DNA of 64,000 nt from Caulobacter vibrioides (GCF_002858865.1 NZ_PJRR01000005.1:124001-188000); one strand, 5' to 3'. Shown: positions 34,595 to 43,118, counted from the first letter of the stretch. Translations and numbers: made by a program. Notes: generated from the letters alone by a model not told the origin.

Positions 34595-35797
34595 TCAGGA
34601 GGCGCGCGCCAGGCTGTGGCCCAGCTTGTCGCGCTTGGTTTCGAGATAGGCGGCGTTGTCGGGATTGGCCGGGATCAGCAGCGGAACCTCGCGCCGCACC
34701 GTCACGCCATTGGCGCGCAGGCCCGCAGCCTTGCGCGGATTGTTGCTCAAGAGCTTGACCTCGCCGACGCCGAGCGCCCGCAGGATCTGCGCGGCCACGC
34801 CGTAGTCGCGCTGGTCGTCGGCGAAGCCCAGGGCGTGATTGGCCTGGACGGTGTCCAGTCCCTGGTCCTGCAGCGCATAGGCCGCGATCTTGTTGGCCAG
34901 GCCCAGGCCCCGCCCCTCATGATTGCGCAGATAGATCAGGGCGCCGTTGCCGCTGTCGCTGATCTGCCGAAGGCTCTCGCGCAGTTGCTCGCCGCAGTCG
35001 CAGCGCCGCGAGCCCAAGGCGTCGCCGGTCAGGCATTCGGAATGCACCCGCACCAGCGGCGCGCCGGTCAGCGGGCCGGCGACCATGGCCAGATGCTCGC
35101 CGCCGTCGATCCGGCTACGGAAGGCGCGGACGCTGAAGGCCTGGCCGGCGTGGTCCGACGGCAGGCGCGCGGCGGCCACCTCGTCCACCAGCAGCTCGGT
35201 CGCCTTGCGATGGGCCACCAGCTCGGCGATCGTCAGCAGCGGCAGGTCGTGCTCGCGGCAGAAGACCTCCAGATCAGGCCGCCGGGCCATCGAACCGTCG
35301 TCCTTCATGATCTCGCAGATCACGCCGGCCGGCCGCAGACCAGCCATCCGCATCAGATCCACCGAGGCCTCGGTATGGCCGTTGCGGACCAGAACCCCGC
35401 CGGGCCGAGCGCGCAGGGGAAACACGTGCCCCGGCGAAACCAGGTCCGTCGCCTGGGCGTCCGGGGCGATGGCCGCGGCGATGGTGCGGGCGCGGTCGAA
35501 GGCCGAGATGCCGGTGTCCACGCCGGTGGCGGCCTCGATCGAGACGGTGAAGGCGGTCTGGCGGCTGGTGCGGTTGTCGCTGACCATCGGCGCCAGGCCC
35601 AGGCGATCGATCGTCTCGGCCTCCAGGGTCAGGCAGATCAGGCCGCTGGCTCGCTTGGCCATGAAGGCGATGGCCGCAGCGTCCGCAAACTCGGCGGCCA
35701 TGACCAGATCGCCCTCGTTCTCGCGATCCTCGTCATCGACCAGCACGATCATGCCGCCGGCCTTCAGGCGGGTCAGGGCTTCAGATAGGCGCGACAT
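34595..35797 (-). CDS. ribBA: Bifunctional 3,4-dihydroxy-2-butanone-4-phosphate synthase / GTP cyclohydrolase II
   Basis: 400 residues from ATG 35797 (MSRLSEALTRL). The N-terminal RibB domain has VDDEDRENEGDLVMAAEF, LVSPGHVFPLRARPGGVLVRNGHTEASVDL and GVICEIM. The C-terminal RibA domain has the zinc cysteines CLTGDALGSRRCDCG and HEGRGLGLANKI. The start lies inside the end of ribE (25-bp overlap), implying translational coupling. It supplies both committed precursors of riboflavin. Confidence 0.95.
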   Translation of the reverse strand: MSRLSEALTRLKAGGMIVLVDDEDRENEGDLVMAAEFADAAAIAFMAKRASGLICLTLEAETIDRLGLAPMVSDNRTSRQTAFTVSIEAATGVDTGISAFDRARTIAAAIAPDAQATDLVSPGHVFPLRARPGGVLVRNGHTEASVDLMRMAGLRPAGVICEIMKDDGSMARRPDLEVFCREHDLPLLTIAELVAHRKATELLVDEVAAARLPSDHAGQAFSVRAFRSRIDGGEHLAMVAGPLTGAPLVRVHSECLTGDALGSRRCDCGEQLRESLRQISDSGNGALIYLRNHEGRGLGLANKIAAYALQDQGLDTVQANHALGFADDQRDYGVAAQILRALGVGEVKLLSNNPRKAAGLRANGVTVRREVPLLIPANPDNAAYLETKRDKLGHSLARAS

Positions 35798-36390
35798 AGC
35801 TGCTCCACATATTTGGCCAGCACATCGACCTCGACATTGACCGGGTCGTTGAGGGCGAGGTGCTGCAGGTTGGTATGGGTCCAGGTGTGGGGGATCAGGG
35901 TCAGGCCGACGGCGAACCGGCCGTCGGGCGCGCATGCGCCGACCGTGTTCAGGGTCAGGCTGACGCCGTTCAGCGCGATCGAGCCCTTCTCGACGCAGAA
36001 GCGGTGCAGGCCGGCCGGCAGGCTGAAGACGACCCGCCAGGCGCCGCCGTCGTCGTGACGCTCGATCAGCCGCGCCAGGCCGTCCACATGGCCCTGGACC
36101 AGATGCCCCGACAGCCGCGTCGACAAGGTCACCGCCCGCTCCAGATTGACGCTGTGACCGGCCCGCGCGCCGCCCAGATTGGTGCGGTCCAGGGTCTCGG
36201 GACTGACGAAGAAGTCCGCCCCGCCGCCCGGGTCATGGCGGACCACGGTCAGGCAGACCCCGTTGACGGCGACGCTCTCGCCCAGCTCCAGATCGGGATA
36301 GCCGGTGGCCAGGCTCAGGCGCAGGGCCCCGCCCGCCTCGGGCGTCACCGCCTCGACCCGCCCCACCCGTTCAATGATCCCGGAAAACAT
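35773..36390 (-). CDS. ribE: Riboflavin synthase, alpha subunit
   Basis: The 205-residue protein starts MFSGIIERVGRVEAV and has two lumazine-binding repeats: SVAVNGVCLTVV in the first and GSIALNGVSLTLNTV in the second, with HLVQGHVDG between them. It dismutates two lumazines to riboflavin. It follows ribD by 10 bp and overlaps ribBA by 25 bp. Confidence 0.95.
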   Translation of the reverse strand: MFSGIIERVGRVEAVTPEAGGALRLSLATGYPDLELGESVAVNGVCLTVVRHDPGGGADFFVSPETLDRTNLGGARAGHSVNLERAVTLSTRLSGHLVQGHVDGLARLIERHDDGGAWRVVFSLPAGLHRFCVEKGSIALNGVSLTLNTVGACAPDGRFAVGLTLIPHTWTHTNLQHLALNDPVNVEVDVLAKYVEQLCRAYLKP

Positions 36391-36400
36391 CGCGCCCTCC

Positions 36401-37393
36401 TCAGGCTTGGTCGGCGGTTCGGGCGAACCGCTCGACGTGGTCGGCCTCGCCGGCGCGGGCGGCTTGGCGGATCACCACATGCTCGTCCCACAGGCCCGTC
36501 TCGAGCACGCTGGCCAGCAGGGTCGGCCCGCACTCGACCAGGGCCTCCAGGACGCCGTCTGCGGCGAGCTCGGACACAAGGCTTGGCAGCGCATCATGCA
36601 GGCTGACGCGAAAGCCCCGCCCCTCGGCGGCCGCGATATAGTCTCCGGGCGTTCGGCGACGCCGATCCAGAATGGCCAGCCGCCTCGCGAACGGTCTCGG
36701 ATCCGGCGTGCGGCGGACGGTGAAGGCGGGCGCGTCGGCCAGCACCGTGCCCGAGCCGGTGATGATGGCGTCCGCCCGTCGGCGCAGGTCGTGCGCCAGG
36801 GTCAGCGAGGTCTCGGAGGTGAAGGTGCTCGCGCCCGGCGGCGGGATCATGTCGCCCTGGCGGTTGATGGCCTGCTTGATCGTCAGCCAGGGCCGCCCCT
36901 CGCGGGCCCACAGCGCGAACGGCGCGATCAGGCGACGCGCCCGCCGGACCAGATCGCTCGCTTCAGGATGGGCGAGATCGCTGAGGAACCGCACCTCCAG
37001 CCCCGCCGCTTTCAACCGCGCCGCGCCGCCGCCGGCGACCGCCAGATTGGGATCACGGACCGCGATCCAGACGGTCCGGGCCGGGCTGGCCAGGATCGCC
37101 TCGACACACGGCGGCGTACGGCCGTGGTGGTTGCAGGGCTCCAGCGTGACCAGCAGGGTGTCGACGCGCGCGGCCGCGCCGCGTTCCCGACAGGCGGCCA
37201 GGGCCGCGGCCTCGGCGTGCGCCTGACCCGCCCGCTGGTGCGCCGCGACGGCCAGGGTCTCTCCGGCCGCATCCAGCACCACACAGCCGACCGGCGGATT
37301 GGGGGCCGTGGCGCCGGCATAGGCTTCCGCCGCCGCCAGGGCGTCGGAAAAGCCCTGGATCACGCGGGCCGGGGAAAGGGTGGCGTCGATCAT
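36401..37393 (-). CDS. ribD: Riboflavin biosynthesis deaminase/reductase RibD
   Basis: 330 residues from the second of two adjacent ATGs (37396 is the other). The deaminase domain has the zinc site HAEAAAL and EPCNHHGRTPPCVEAI. The reductase domain follows from about residue 150 (GRPWLTIKQAINRQGDM, RRADAIITGSGTVLADAPAFTVR, ECGPTLLASVLETGLWDE). First gene of the rib operon. I see no FMN riboswitch or nrdR upstream. Confidence 0.94.
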   Translation of the reverse strand: MIDATLSPARVIQGFSDALAAAEAYAGATAPNPPVGCVVLDAAGETLAVAAHQRAGQAHAEAAALAACRERGAAARVDTLLVTLEPCNHHGRTPPCVEAILASPARTVWIAVRDPNLAVAGGGAARLKAAGLEVRFLSDLAHPEASDLVRRARRLIAPFALWAREGRPWLTIKQAINRQGDMIPPPGASTFTSETSLTLAHDLRRRADAIITGSGTVLADAPAFTVRRTPDPRPFARRLAILDRRRRTPGDYIAAAEGRGFRVSLHDALPSLVSELAADGVLEALVECGPTLLASVLETGLWDEHVVIRQAARAGEADHVERFARTADQA

Positions 37394-37451
37394 CATGCCC
37401 CGAAGTGGGGCTCGCCGAGCGCCGATCGCAAGCGCGCAAGCTTTTTCGAAA

Positions 37452-37467
37452 GCCTAACATGTTAGGC
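37452..37467. promoter_or_regulatory. 16-bp perfect palindrome, candidate operator between ribD and GntR gene
   Basis: GCCTAACATGTTAGGC reads the same on both strands. It lies 58 bp from ribD and 73 bp before the regulator ATG used here. GntR/FCD proteins bind short palindromes near their own genes, so it is a plausible autoregulatory site; it could also affect the rib operon. Confidence 0.6.
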
Positions 37468-37540
37468 ACGCAGGGAATGACCCTCGCGCCGTTTGGGCTT
37501 AGGTGTGGACCACGATGGCAAGTTTCCCCGCGATCCGGCC

Positions 37541-38215
37541 ATGAAGGGCCCGCTGACCAGCGTCGAGCCGTCGGGCGATTGGGCCCCCGGCCTGCAGAAG
37601 GCCAGGCTCTACGACCTGATCCTGATGGACATCATCCTGGGACACCTGGCCCCGTTGCAGGTGCTGGAGGAAAAGGCCCTGGCCGCGCGCTACGCCGGCG
37701 GCGTGTCGGGCGTCCGCGAGGCGCTGGGCCGCCTGGCCATCGAGGGCATGGTGATCCGGCGCCCCAGGGTCGGCACCCTCGTCGCGCCCCTGGACCTTGG
37801 CGAGATCGAGCACGCCTTCGAGGTGCGACGGATCCTGGAGGGGCGCACGGCGGCCCTGGCCGCGCGCAACCATCGCCCTGAAGACCTGCCGGCCATTGTC
37901 GGCGCCTTCGACGGGGCCGAGGCGGCGATCGAAAGCGGCGATTTCCGGGCCATGCTGGCCATGGACCACGCCTTCCACCGCGCGGTGGCCTTCGCCACGC
38001 ACAATCCCACCTTGGCCAGGTTCGTCATCGCCCTGCAGAACACCGCGACGCGCTACTGGATCTGGCAGATGGAAAAGCAGTCGCCGGCGGATCAGATGCG
38101 CGACGTGGTCCTGCACCGGGCCCTGGCCGAGGCCATCGCGCGCCGCGACCCCGCCGCCGCCGAGGCCGCCTGCGCCCTGCTGATCGGCGAGCCGCCCAGC
38201 GCCCAGCGGGGCTGA
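37541..38215 (+). CDS. GntR-family regulator with FCD domain
   Basis: About 224 residues from ATG 37541; the frame is open from 37493. The winged helix is at about 22-85 (LYDLILMDIILGHLAPLQVLEEKALAARYAGGVSGVREALGRLAIEGMVIRRPRVGTLV). The FCD ligand domain has EHAFEVRRILEGRTAALAA, MDHAFHRAVAFATHNPTL and HRALAEAIARRD, whose Asp/His residues usually bind a metal next to a carboxylate ligand. It is divergent from ribD. Effector unknown. Confidence 0.88.
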   Translation: MKGPLTSVEPSGDWAPGLQKARLYDLILMDIILGHLAPLQVLEEKALAARYAGGVSGVREALGRLAIEGMVIRRPRVGTLVAPLDLGEIEHAFEVRRILEGRTAALAARNHRPEDLPAIVGAFDGAEAAIESGDFRAMLAMDHAFHRAVAFATHNPTLARFVIALQNTATRYWIWQMEKQSPADQMRDVVLHRALAEAIARRDPAAAEAACALLIGEPPSAQRG

Positions 38216-38459
38216 CCGGCCGGCCTGCGCCGGGCGCCGGCACCACCACCGCAGACAAAGTTATCCACAGGGCGGCGCGGCCTGCGGGGCTGTGGGGCTG
38301 TGGGGCTCTGGGCTCGGCCGTCTCCGGCGGCGCCCCAGACCGGCCTGGGACGGCGTCTATCCCCGGCCAGTAACCACCGTTTCTATGGAATATCAGGGCG
38401 TTACACAAAAACGCAGGTTTCTTATCCCCGCCCCCGCCGGCGGCCTCATGCTGTGGGTC

Positions 38460-38831
38460 ATGAGCCAGACCCGCCCCTCGACCCGCACCTGGTGCGACCG
38501 CCTGCAACAGAAGCTGATGGACGCCATCGACGCCGCCTGGGCGATGATGGAGGCCAGCGACGACCCCGCCGTCCTGGCCAAGGCCCGCGACCGCGCGCGC
38601 GTCTGCGGTCAGCTGGCCAGCGAGGCCCGCAAGGTGCTGGCCCTGGACCCCAAGCCCGACAAGCCCAGCAAGCTGCCCGCCGCGATCCACGAGGCCTTCG
38701 ACCGCCTCGACGCCATCGGCGCCCCGATCCTGGCCGAGGCCGAGAAACGCCGTGAGGCCCAATCGGCCGCCCCGAAGGCGGCTCAGGCCGTGGCCATGCA
38801 GGCGGCGCTGGAGAAGTTGAAGCGGCGGTAG
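38460..38831 (+). CDS. Hypothetical protein, helical; its 3' end is duplicated downstream
   Basis: About 123 residues from ATG 38460 (MSQTRPSTRTWCDRLQQKLMDAIDAAW). It is mainly amphipathic helix with a charged Ala-rich C-terminus ending LEKLKRR. I do not recognise it. No Shine-Dalgarno is evident, and ATG 38448 is an alternative. The last 121 coding bases plus 7 beyond the stop recur at 41200-41339, so the accessory gene that follows appears to have been inserted at the 3' end of this gene. Confidence 0.65.
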   Translation: MSQTRPSTRTWCDRLQQKLMDAIDAAWAMMEASDDPAVLAKARDRARVCGQLASEARKVLALDPKPDKPSKLPAAIHEAFDRLDAIGAPILAEAEKRREAQSAAPKAAQAVAMQAALEKLKRR

Positions 38832-38838
38832 GGGCTTC
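38711..38838 (+). repeat. Direct repeat, left copy (3' end of hypothetical gene)
   Basis: 128 bp from CGCCATCGGCGCCCCGATCC to GGGGCTTC. The right copy at 41200-41339 is the same apart from a 12-bp in-frame insertion and a handful of substitutions. Together they bracket the RsaA-like gene. Confidence 0.92.
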
Positions 38839-38945
38839 TACTCGCCTCCAAATAATCGCGCGCGCTCAGCACATCTTGAGAACGAGTAAGCAAGCCTCTA
38901 TCATCAGGGGACATCATCCCGCGTGTGTCTGGAGCAGGCTTTACG

Positions 38946-41186
38946 ATGGCGAGCACCCTTCACGGCCTGAAGTCCTACTACAGCAACGTGATGTGGGCGG
39001 ATTTCCTTCGCATCCCGGCCACCCACCTTGATCTCCTGACCACGCTGTCGGCTCAGGTCGACAAGGGCGAGTTGAGCCTGTCGGCGGCCCAGTCCCAGGT
39101 CACCCGCCTGGCGATCAACACCACCTCGGTGGCCAGCCTCGCCTACACCTTCTTCACGGGCGCCACGCCCTATCCGCAGGGGTTCAACTATCTGGTCGCG
39201 GCGGATGGCCCCAACGGCGCCAACCTCAACAGCAGCTACTACCAGTCGTTCAACCTCGAGAACCGCTACATCAACTTCGCCATCAACCTGGGCAAGCTTG
39301 GCGAGGGCGCGACGGCGTTCAAGAGCGCCTATGGCGGCCTGACCCTCGCCCAGGCGACGGCCAAGGCTTACGCGGAAATCTTCGGGTTCGCCGCCGACGC
39401 CGCCAAGGTCGATGAGCTCCTCAACAGCCCGGTGCCCAACGGAGCCGGCGGCAGCTATACCCGGCAGGCCTATTTCGCCTCGTATGGCGGCGATGGCGCG
39501 GACGGGATCGGCACGAAGGCCGCCATGGTCGGCTGGCTCCTGGCCGCAGCCGCCAAAGAGAACGTGGGCGTCTACGCCAAGGCCAACAACGGCTTCCTGA
39601 GCGACCTGGCCGCCGACGGCGTGGCCTTTTTCCAACACGGGCTGATCCAGGCCTATGGGGCCCCGACGCCCACCGCCACACCGGGCGTGAACCTGTCGGT
39701 GACCGGCGCCGCATCGGTGTCTCCCACAGCGACCGATCCGGGCCTGAGATCCACGGCGGGCGATGACACCGTGTCTGTCACCGGCGCCGTGGCGGGCGGC
39801 GTGACGATTGATCTTGGCCAAGGGCGAGACACCTTCAGCGCCCGGGGAGACATCTTCGGCACGATCACAAGCCAGGATGGCGGCGACACCGTGCTGATCG
39901 GCCGGCTGGGCGTGGCGCCCACGACGGAGGGGACCCCCGCACAGGTGGGGCGCGTCACGCTGGGCGGCGGCGGCAACACGGTGTCCCTGCTCGGCGACAT
40001 GGTTCCGGGAAGCAGCCTGACCGCGACGGGAACCGGCAATGTTCTGAATCTCTGGAGGGGCGGAAGCACGATCAGCGGCTTCCAGACCGTCTATCTCCAC
40101 GCCGGCTCTGGCCCTCAGGTCACCGGCGCCGCCGTAGTCTACGACGTCACGATGGATCCCGCGATCCCGAGGACCGGCATAAACCTGGGCAACGGGGCCC
40201 TGGCAGTTCTCAAGGGCACGTCGAATGCTGTCGACGTCTATACGCCCGGCGATCCCGCAAAGGGGGCGCGGGTCGATGTGCATCTTCAGAATTTCCGCGG
40301 CGCCCCGACCACCCAGGACATTCCCACAGCCCCAGGCTGGTACGCCGATCGCAAGGTGGACGGCGGATACCTCTATCTGCATGTTCAGAGCGATGGCCCT
40401 CAGGACAACAACGCCACCTTGGCGCTGCATGTCGACAGCGACAGCGTCGCCGGCATGATCATGGGTGCGGTCAACAACGCGGCGTGGAACCGATACGGGG
40501 ACGCCTGGAGCCTTCCCAACCTGATCATCGACGGCGCCGGCGCGCTGACGGCCCAGATATCCTGGAATTTCAAGACGATCGACGCGCGCCGCGCCGGTGA
40601 CCTCAACCTGGCCTATACCGCCAGCACCCGGAACGACGCCCCGACGACATTCCTGCTCGGCGACCAGACCAATCATCTGCGGGTCTTTTTCGATCCGCAG
40701 TTCGGCGCCAATCCGCCTCAGCCCATCAAGTTCTATCTGGGCGCCGGCGTCGACACGATCAGCCTGGGCGCCAGCCAGTTCGACACCGCCGCCAGCGCCG
40801 CCGTCGCCGGGACCGGCCTGGGGAACCTCTATCTCGCCAACGGCGTCACGCCGGACCGCGCGCCGGAGATCATCGGCTTCCAGAAGGGCGTCGATCATCT
40901 GGTGCTGGACGTGCAGATCCACGCGCTCACCGCCAACATCCAGACCTACGCCGACGGCAAGGCGAGCCTTCAGGACGCCCTGGCGGCGGTCTCGGCGCAG
41001 GTCGCCGCCAACACCGGCGCCGTCTTCACCTGGGGCGGCGACACCTATGTCTACGCCCAGGACAGCGTGGCCGGCCTCAACATGAGGTCAGACAGAAATG
41101 TGGGCGACGGACTGATCAAGATCGTCGGCGTGACGGGACTGACGGTGGGAACAGGCTCCGGCGCCTTCGACATTCACTACGGGTGA
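38946..41186 (+). CDS. Secreted RsaA-like (S-layer/RTX-type) protein
   Basis: 746 residues from ATG 38946; GTG 38925 is in frame further upstream. Residues about 55-150 (NTTSVASLAYTFFTGATPY, LNSSYYQSFNLENRYINFAINL, GATAFKSAYGGLTLAQATAKAY) align with the N-terminal cell-surface-anchoring part of C. crescentus RsaA as I remember it. The middle is Gly/Asp/Thr-rich with degenerate RTX motifs (STAGDDTVSV, LGQGRDTFS, LGAGVDTISL). The C-terminus (FQKGVDHLVLD, FTWGGDTYVYAQDS, GDGLIKIVGV) resembles the uncleaved type I secretion signal of RsaA. No Sec signal and almost no Cys. Probably exported by the RsaDEF system encoded elsewhere and held on LPS. Confidence 0.78.
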   Translation: MASTLHGLKSYYSNVMWADFLRIPATHLDLLTTLSAQVDKGELSLSAAQSQVTRLAINTTSVASLAYTFFTGATPYPQGFNYLVAADGPNGANLNSSYYQSFNLENRYINFAINLGKLGEGATAFKSAYGGLTLAQATAKAYAEIFGFAADAAKVDELLNSPVPNGAGGSYTRQAYFASYGGDGADGIGTKAAMVGWLLAAAAKENVGVYAKANNGFLSDLAADGVAFFQHGLIQAYGAPTPTATPGVNLSVTGAASVSPTATDPGLRSTAGDDTVSVTGAVAGGVTIDLGQGRDTFSARGDIFGTITSQDGGDTVLIGRLGVAPTTEGTPAQVGRVTLGGGGNTVSLLGDMVPGSSLTATGTGNVLNLWRGGSTISGFQTVYLHAGSGPQVTGAAVVYDVTMDPAIPRTGINLGNGALAVLKGTSNAVDVYTPGDPAKGARVDVHLQNFRGAPTTQDIPTAPGWYADRKVDGGYLYLHVQSDGPQDNNATLALHVDSDSVAGMIMGAVNNAAWNRYGDAWSLPNLIIDGAGALTAQISWNFKTIDARRAGDLNLAYTASTRNDAPTTFLLGDQTNHLRVFFDPQFGANPPQPIKFYLGAGVDTISLGASQFDTAASAAVAGTGLGNLYLANGVTPDRAPEIIGFQKGVDHLVLDVQIHALTANIQTYADGKASLQDALAAVSAQVAANTGAVFTWGGDTYVYAQDSVAGLNMRSDRNVGDGLIKIVGVTGLTVGTGSGAFDIHYG

Positions 41187-41199
41187 GGACGGGCGCTTA

Positions 41200-41332
41200 C
41201 GCCATCGGCGCCCCGATCCTGGCCGAGGCCGAGAAACGCCGTGAGGCCCAATCGGCCGCCCAACCCGCCGCCCCAAAGGCGGCTCAGGCCTTGGCCATGC
41301 AGACGGCGCTGACGAAGTTGAAGCGACGGTAG
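41200..41332 (+). pseudogene. Right copy of direct repeat: 3' remnant of the hypothetical gene
   Basis: It encodes the in-frame end AIGAPILAEAEKRREAQSAA...LTKLKRR followed by TAG, with no start or upstream part, directly after the RsaA-like stop. The homology continues to 41339. The 12-bp insertion relative to the left copy adds four residues. It is either the original gene end displaced by insertion or a duplication product. Confidence 0.85.
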
Positions 41333-41340
41333 GGGCTTCG

Positions 41341-41403
41341 AGCGCCCCCTCCGTCACGTCGCCTATCGGCGCCGCGACACCTCCCCCGCTTTGCGAGGGA
41401 GGA
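41341..41403. repeat. Intergenic palindromic element, family A copy 3 (half-element)
   Basis: AGCGCCCCCTCCGTC followed by GTCGCCTATCGGCGCCG and CACCTCCCCCGCTTTGCGAGGGAGG. It matches the left half of the element at 3753-3887; the right half is missing. Confidence 0.75.
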
Positions 41404-41442
41404 GGACACAGCTCCCCTTTCACCCACCTCAAAGAACGGCGA

Positions 41443-41478
41443 TTGACACCGATGCGAGAGAACTCTATTTCGTAGAGT
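41443..41478 (+). promoter_or_regulatory. Sigma-70-like promoter with overlapping palindrome
   Basis: TTGACA (41443-41448), 17 bases, TATTTC (41466-41471). The palindrome ACTCTA-N5-TAGAGT (41462-41478) covers the -10. A perfect AGGAGG Shine-Dalgarno (41489-41494) precedes ATG 41500. Together these suggest a strong but repressible promoter. Confidence 0.65.
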
Positions 41479-41499
41479 ATTCTAAATCAGGAGGTTTCG

Positions 41500-42471
41500 A
41501 TGCGTGCTTTCACCTTTACCGCCTCGGCGATCGCGGCCTTGCTGCTGGGCTGTGGTTCGGCTTCTGCGGCTCCCGACTGCGCGCCCCGCGCGCCGACGGC
41601 CACGACAGCCAAGGAGGTCGGCGAACAGGGCCTGGTCGCTCAGTTCCTGCAGCCGACCACGCCGGGCAAGCATCCGGCCTTGCTGATCCTGGGCGGATCG
41701 GAAGGTGGCTCGGCCGGCGTGCGTCAGCTGGCCAAGCCTTTCGCCGAGCAGGGCTATGCGGTCCTGGCGCTGTCCTACTTCGCCGCGCCGGGACTGCCCG
41801 CGACGGCCGAGGAACTGCCGCTAGAGTATTTCGACCGCGCCGTGGCCTGGCTGGCGGCCCAGCCGTCGGTCGATCCCAAGGCGATCGGCGTCTATGGCGT
41901 CTCCAAGGGCGCGGAGGCCTCGCTGCTGGTCGCCAGCCGCAATCCGGCGCTGAAGGCGGCCGGGGCGGGCGTGGGCACGTCGTTCGTCTGGCAGGGCATC
42001 AGCACCACCGGCGGCGCGGCCAAGTCCAGCTGGACCCTGGCGGGCAAGCCGGTCGACTACCTGCCCTACGGCCCGGGCGTGCGCTTTGATCCCAGCAACT
42101 ACATGGCCTTCATCTACGGCCTCTACGACACCGGCCTGAAGGCCGCCGACGCCCATCCGCAGGCGGCGATCCCGGTCGAGAAGATCCACGGTCCGGTCAT
42201 GCTGATCAGCGGTCGCGCCGACGCCATGTGGCCGTCCTCGGCGATGTCGGACGCGGTCGTGGCGCGGCTGAAGGCCAAGGGCTTCGCCCATAAGGTCAGC
42301 CACCTGGCCTATCCCGACGCCGGCCACACCGCGGGCATGCCCGCGCTGATGGGCGGTTCGGACAAGGGCGCTGACGAGGCCGTGGGCGGCACGGTCGAGG
42401 GCAACCGCTTCGCCCGGACCGACATGTGGCCCAAGCTGGTCTGCTTCTTCGACGGCGCCCTGAAGCGGTGA
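41500..42471 (+). CDS. Exported alpha/beta hydrolase, BAAT C-terminal (acyl-CoA thioester hydrolase-like) family
   Basis: 323 residues with a signal sequence; LLLGC could be a lipobox, or cleavage may occur at ASAA. The hydrolase core has HPALLILGGSEGG as oxyanion region, nucleophile elbow GVYGVSKGAEASLL (Ser), a late Asp in ISGRADAMWPSS and His in DAGHTAG. These match the BAAT/dienelactone-hydrolase group, whose members hydrolyse acyl or lactone bonds. True substrate unknown. Strong promoter and Shine-Dalgarno upstream. Confidence 0.82.
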   Translation: MRAFTFTASAIAALLLGCGSASAAPDCAPRAPTATTAKEVGEQGLVAQFLQPTTPGKHPALLILGGSEGGSAGVRQLAKPFAEQGYAVLALSYFAAPGLPATAEELPLEYFDRAVAWLAAQPSVDPKAIGVYGVSKGAEASLLVASRNPALKAAGAGVGTSFVWQGISTTGGAAKSSWTLAGKPVDYLPYGPGVRFDPSNYMAFIYGLYDTGLKAADAHPQAAIPVEKIHGPVMLISGRADAMWPSSAMSDAVVARLKAKGFAHKVSHLAYPDAGHTAGMPALMGGSDKGADEAVGGTVEGNRFARTDMWPKLVCFFDGALKR

Positions 42472-42575
42472 GGCCTTGAACACTGCCTGGAGGGTTTGGG
42501 GGACTCAACCAAACCCGCTAGACAGGCTTCAAATCAGGACGTCTCGCGCCTCTGAAGCGCGGCAGGAGCAACGCG

Positions 42576-43118
42576 ATGCAGTTCGACCCTGAACAGGCCC
42601 GGAAGGACATCGAAACCGCCACCCAGCGCGCGCGGGCCTTCCAGGCCTACGCTGCGGCCGGGCCGGTGATCGCTGTCTGGGGTCTGGTCTGGATCGTCAC
42701 CAATCTGGCCAAGGTGCTGGCGCCGTCGCAGGCGGCGGTGATCGGGTCGGCGGCGATGCTGGTCGGGATCGCCGCCAGCATCGCCGGCGGACTGCTGGCG
42801 CGGCGCTCGAGCCGGCCAAGGCCCCCGCTCAAGAGCGCCCTGGGCGGAGCGACCTTCGCGGGACTGCTGGTCGCCGTGCTTGCCGTGGCCGGTCCCGCCG
42901 ACATGCAGGCGGCCAGCGCCGTGGTTGGCCTGATCGTGGCCGCCGCCTATGTCTTCGTCGGACTGATGACCGGCGCGCGGATCGCCTGGCTGGGCCTGGC
43001 CCTGGGCCTGGTCGTGCTGGCGGCCTGGTTCGGCGCGCGCCCTGCGTTCGACCTTATCCTGGCCCTGGCCGGCGGCGGGCTGCTGGCCGGCACGGGCCTC
43101 TGGCTATGGAGGCAATAG
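42576..43118 (+). CDS. Hypothetical inner-membrane protein
   Basis: 180 residues. A helical cytoplasmic N-terminus (FDPEQARKDIETATQRARAFQAY) is followed by about six hydrophobic helices (AAGPVIAVWGLVWIVTNLA, AAMLVGIAASIAGGLL, FAGLLVAVLAVAGPA, VVGLIVAAAYVFVGLMTG, WLGLALGLVVLAAWF, LILALAGGGLLAGTGLWL). Its TAG is immediately followed by the ATG of a small winged-helix regulator. Membrane protein/regulator pairs of this kind are common, with the regulator often controlling the pair. Function not recognised. Confidence 0.75.
   Translation: MQFDPEQARKDIETATQRARAFQAYAAAGPVIAVWGLVWIVTNLAKVLAPSQAAVIGSAAMLVGIAASIAGGLLARRSSRPRPPLKSALGGATFAGLLVAVLAVAGPADMQAASAVVGLIVAAAYVFVGLMTGARIAWLGLALGLVVLAAWFGARPAFDLILALAGGGLLAGTGLWLWRQ

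Noticed and set aside
32810..35788. 992-codon plus-strand frame across the M28 peptidase, ribH and ribBA
   Set aside because: Composition typical of antisense shadow, and the rib genes are unambiguous.
37397..37540. FMN riboswitch upstream of ribD
   Set aside because: None of the conserved RFN-element sequence blocks is present.
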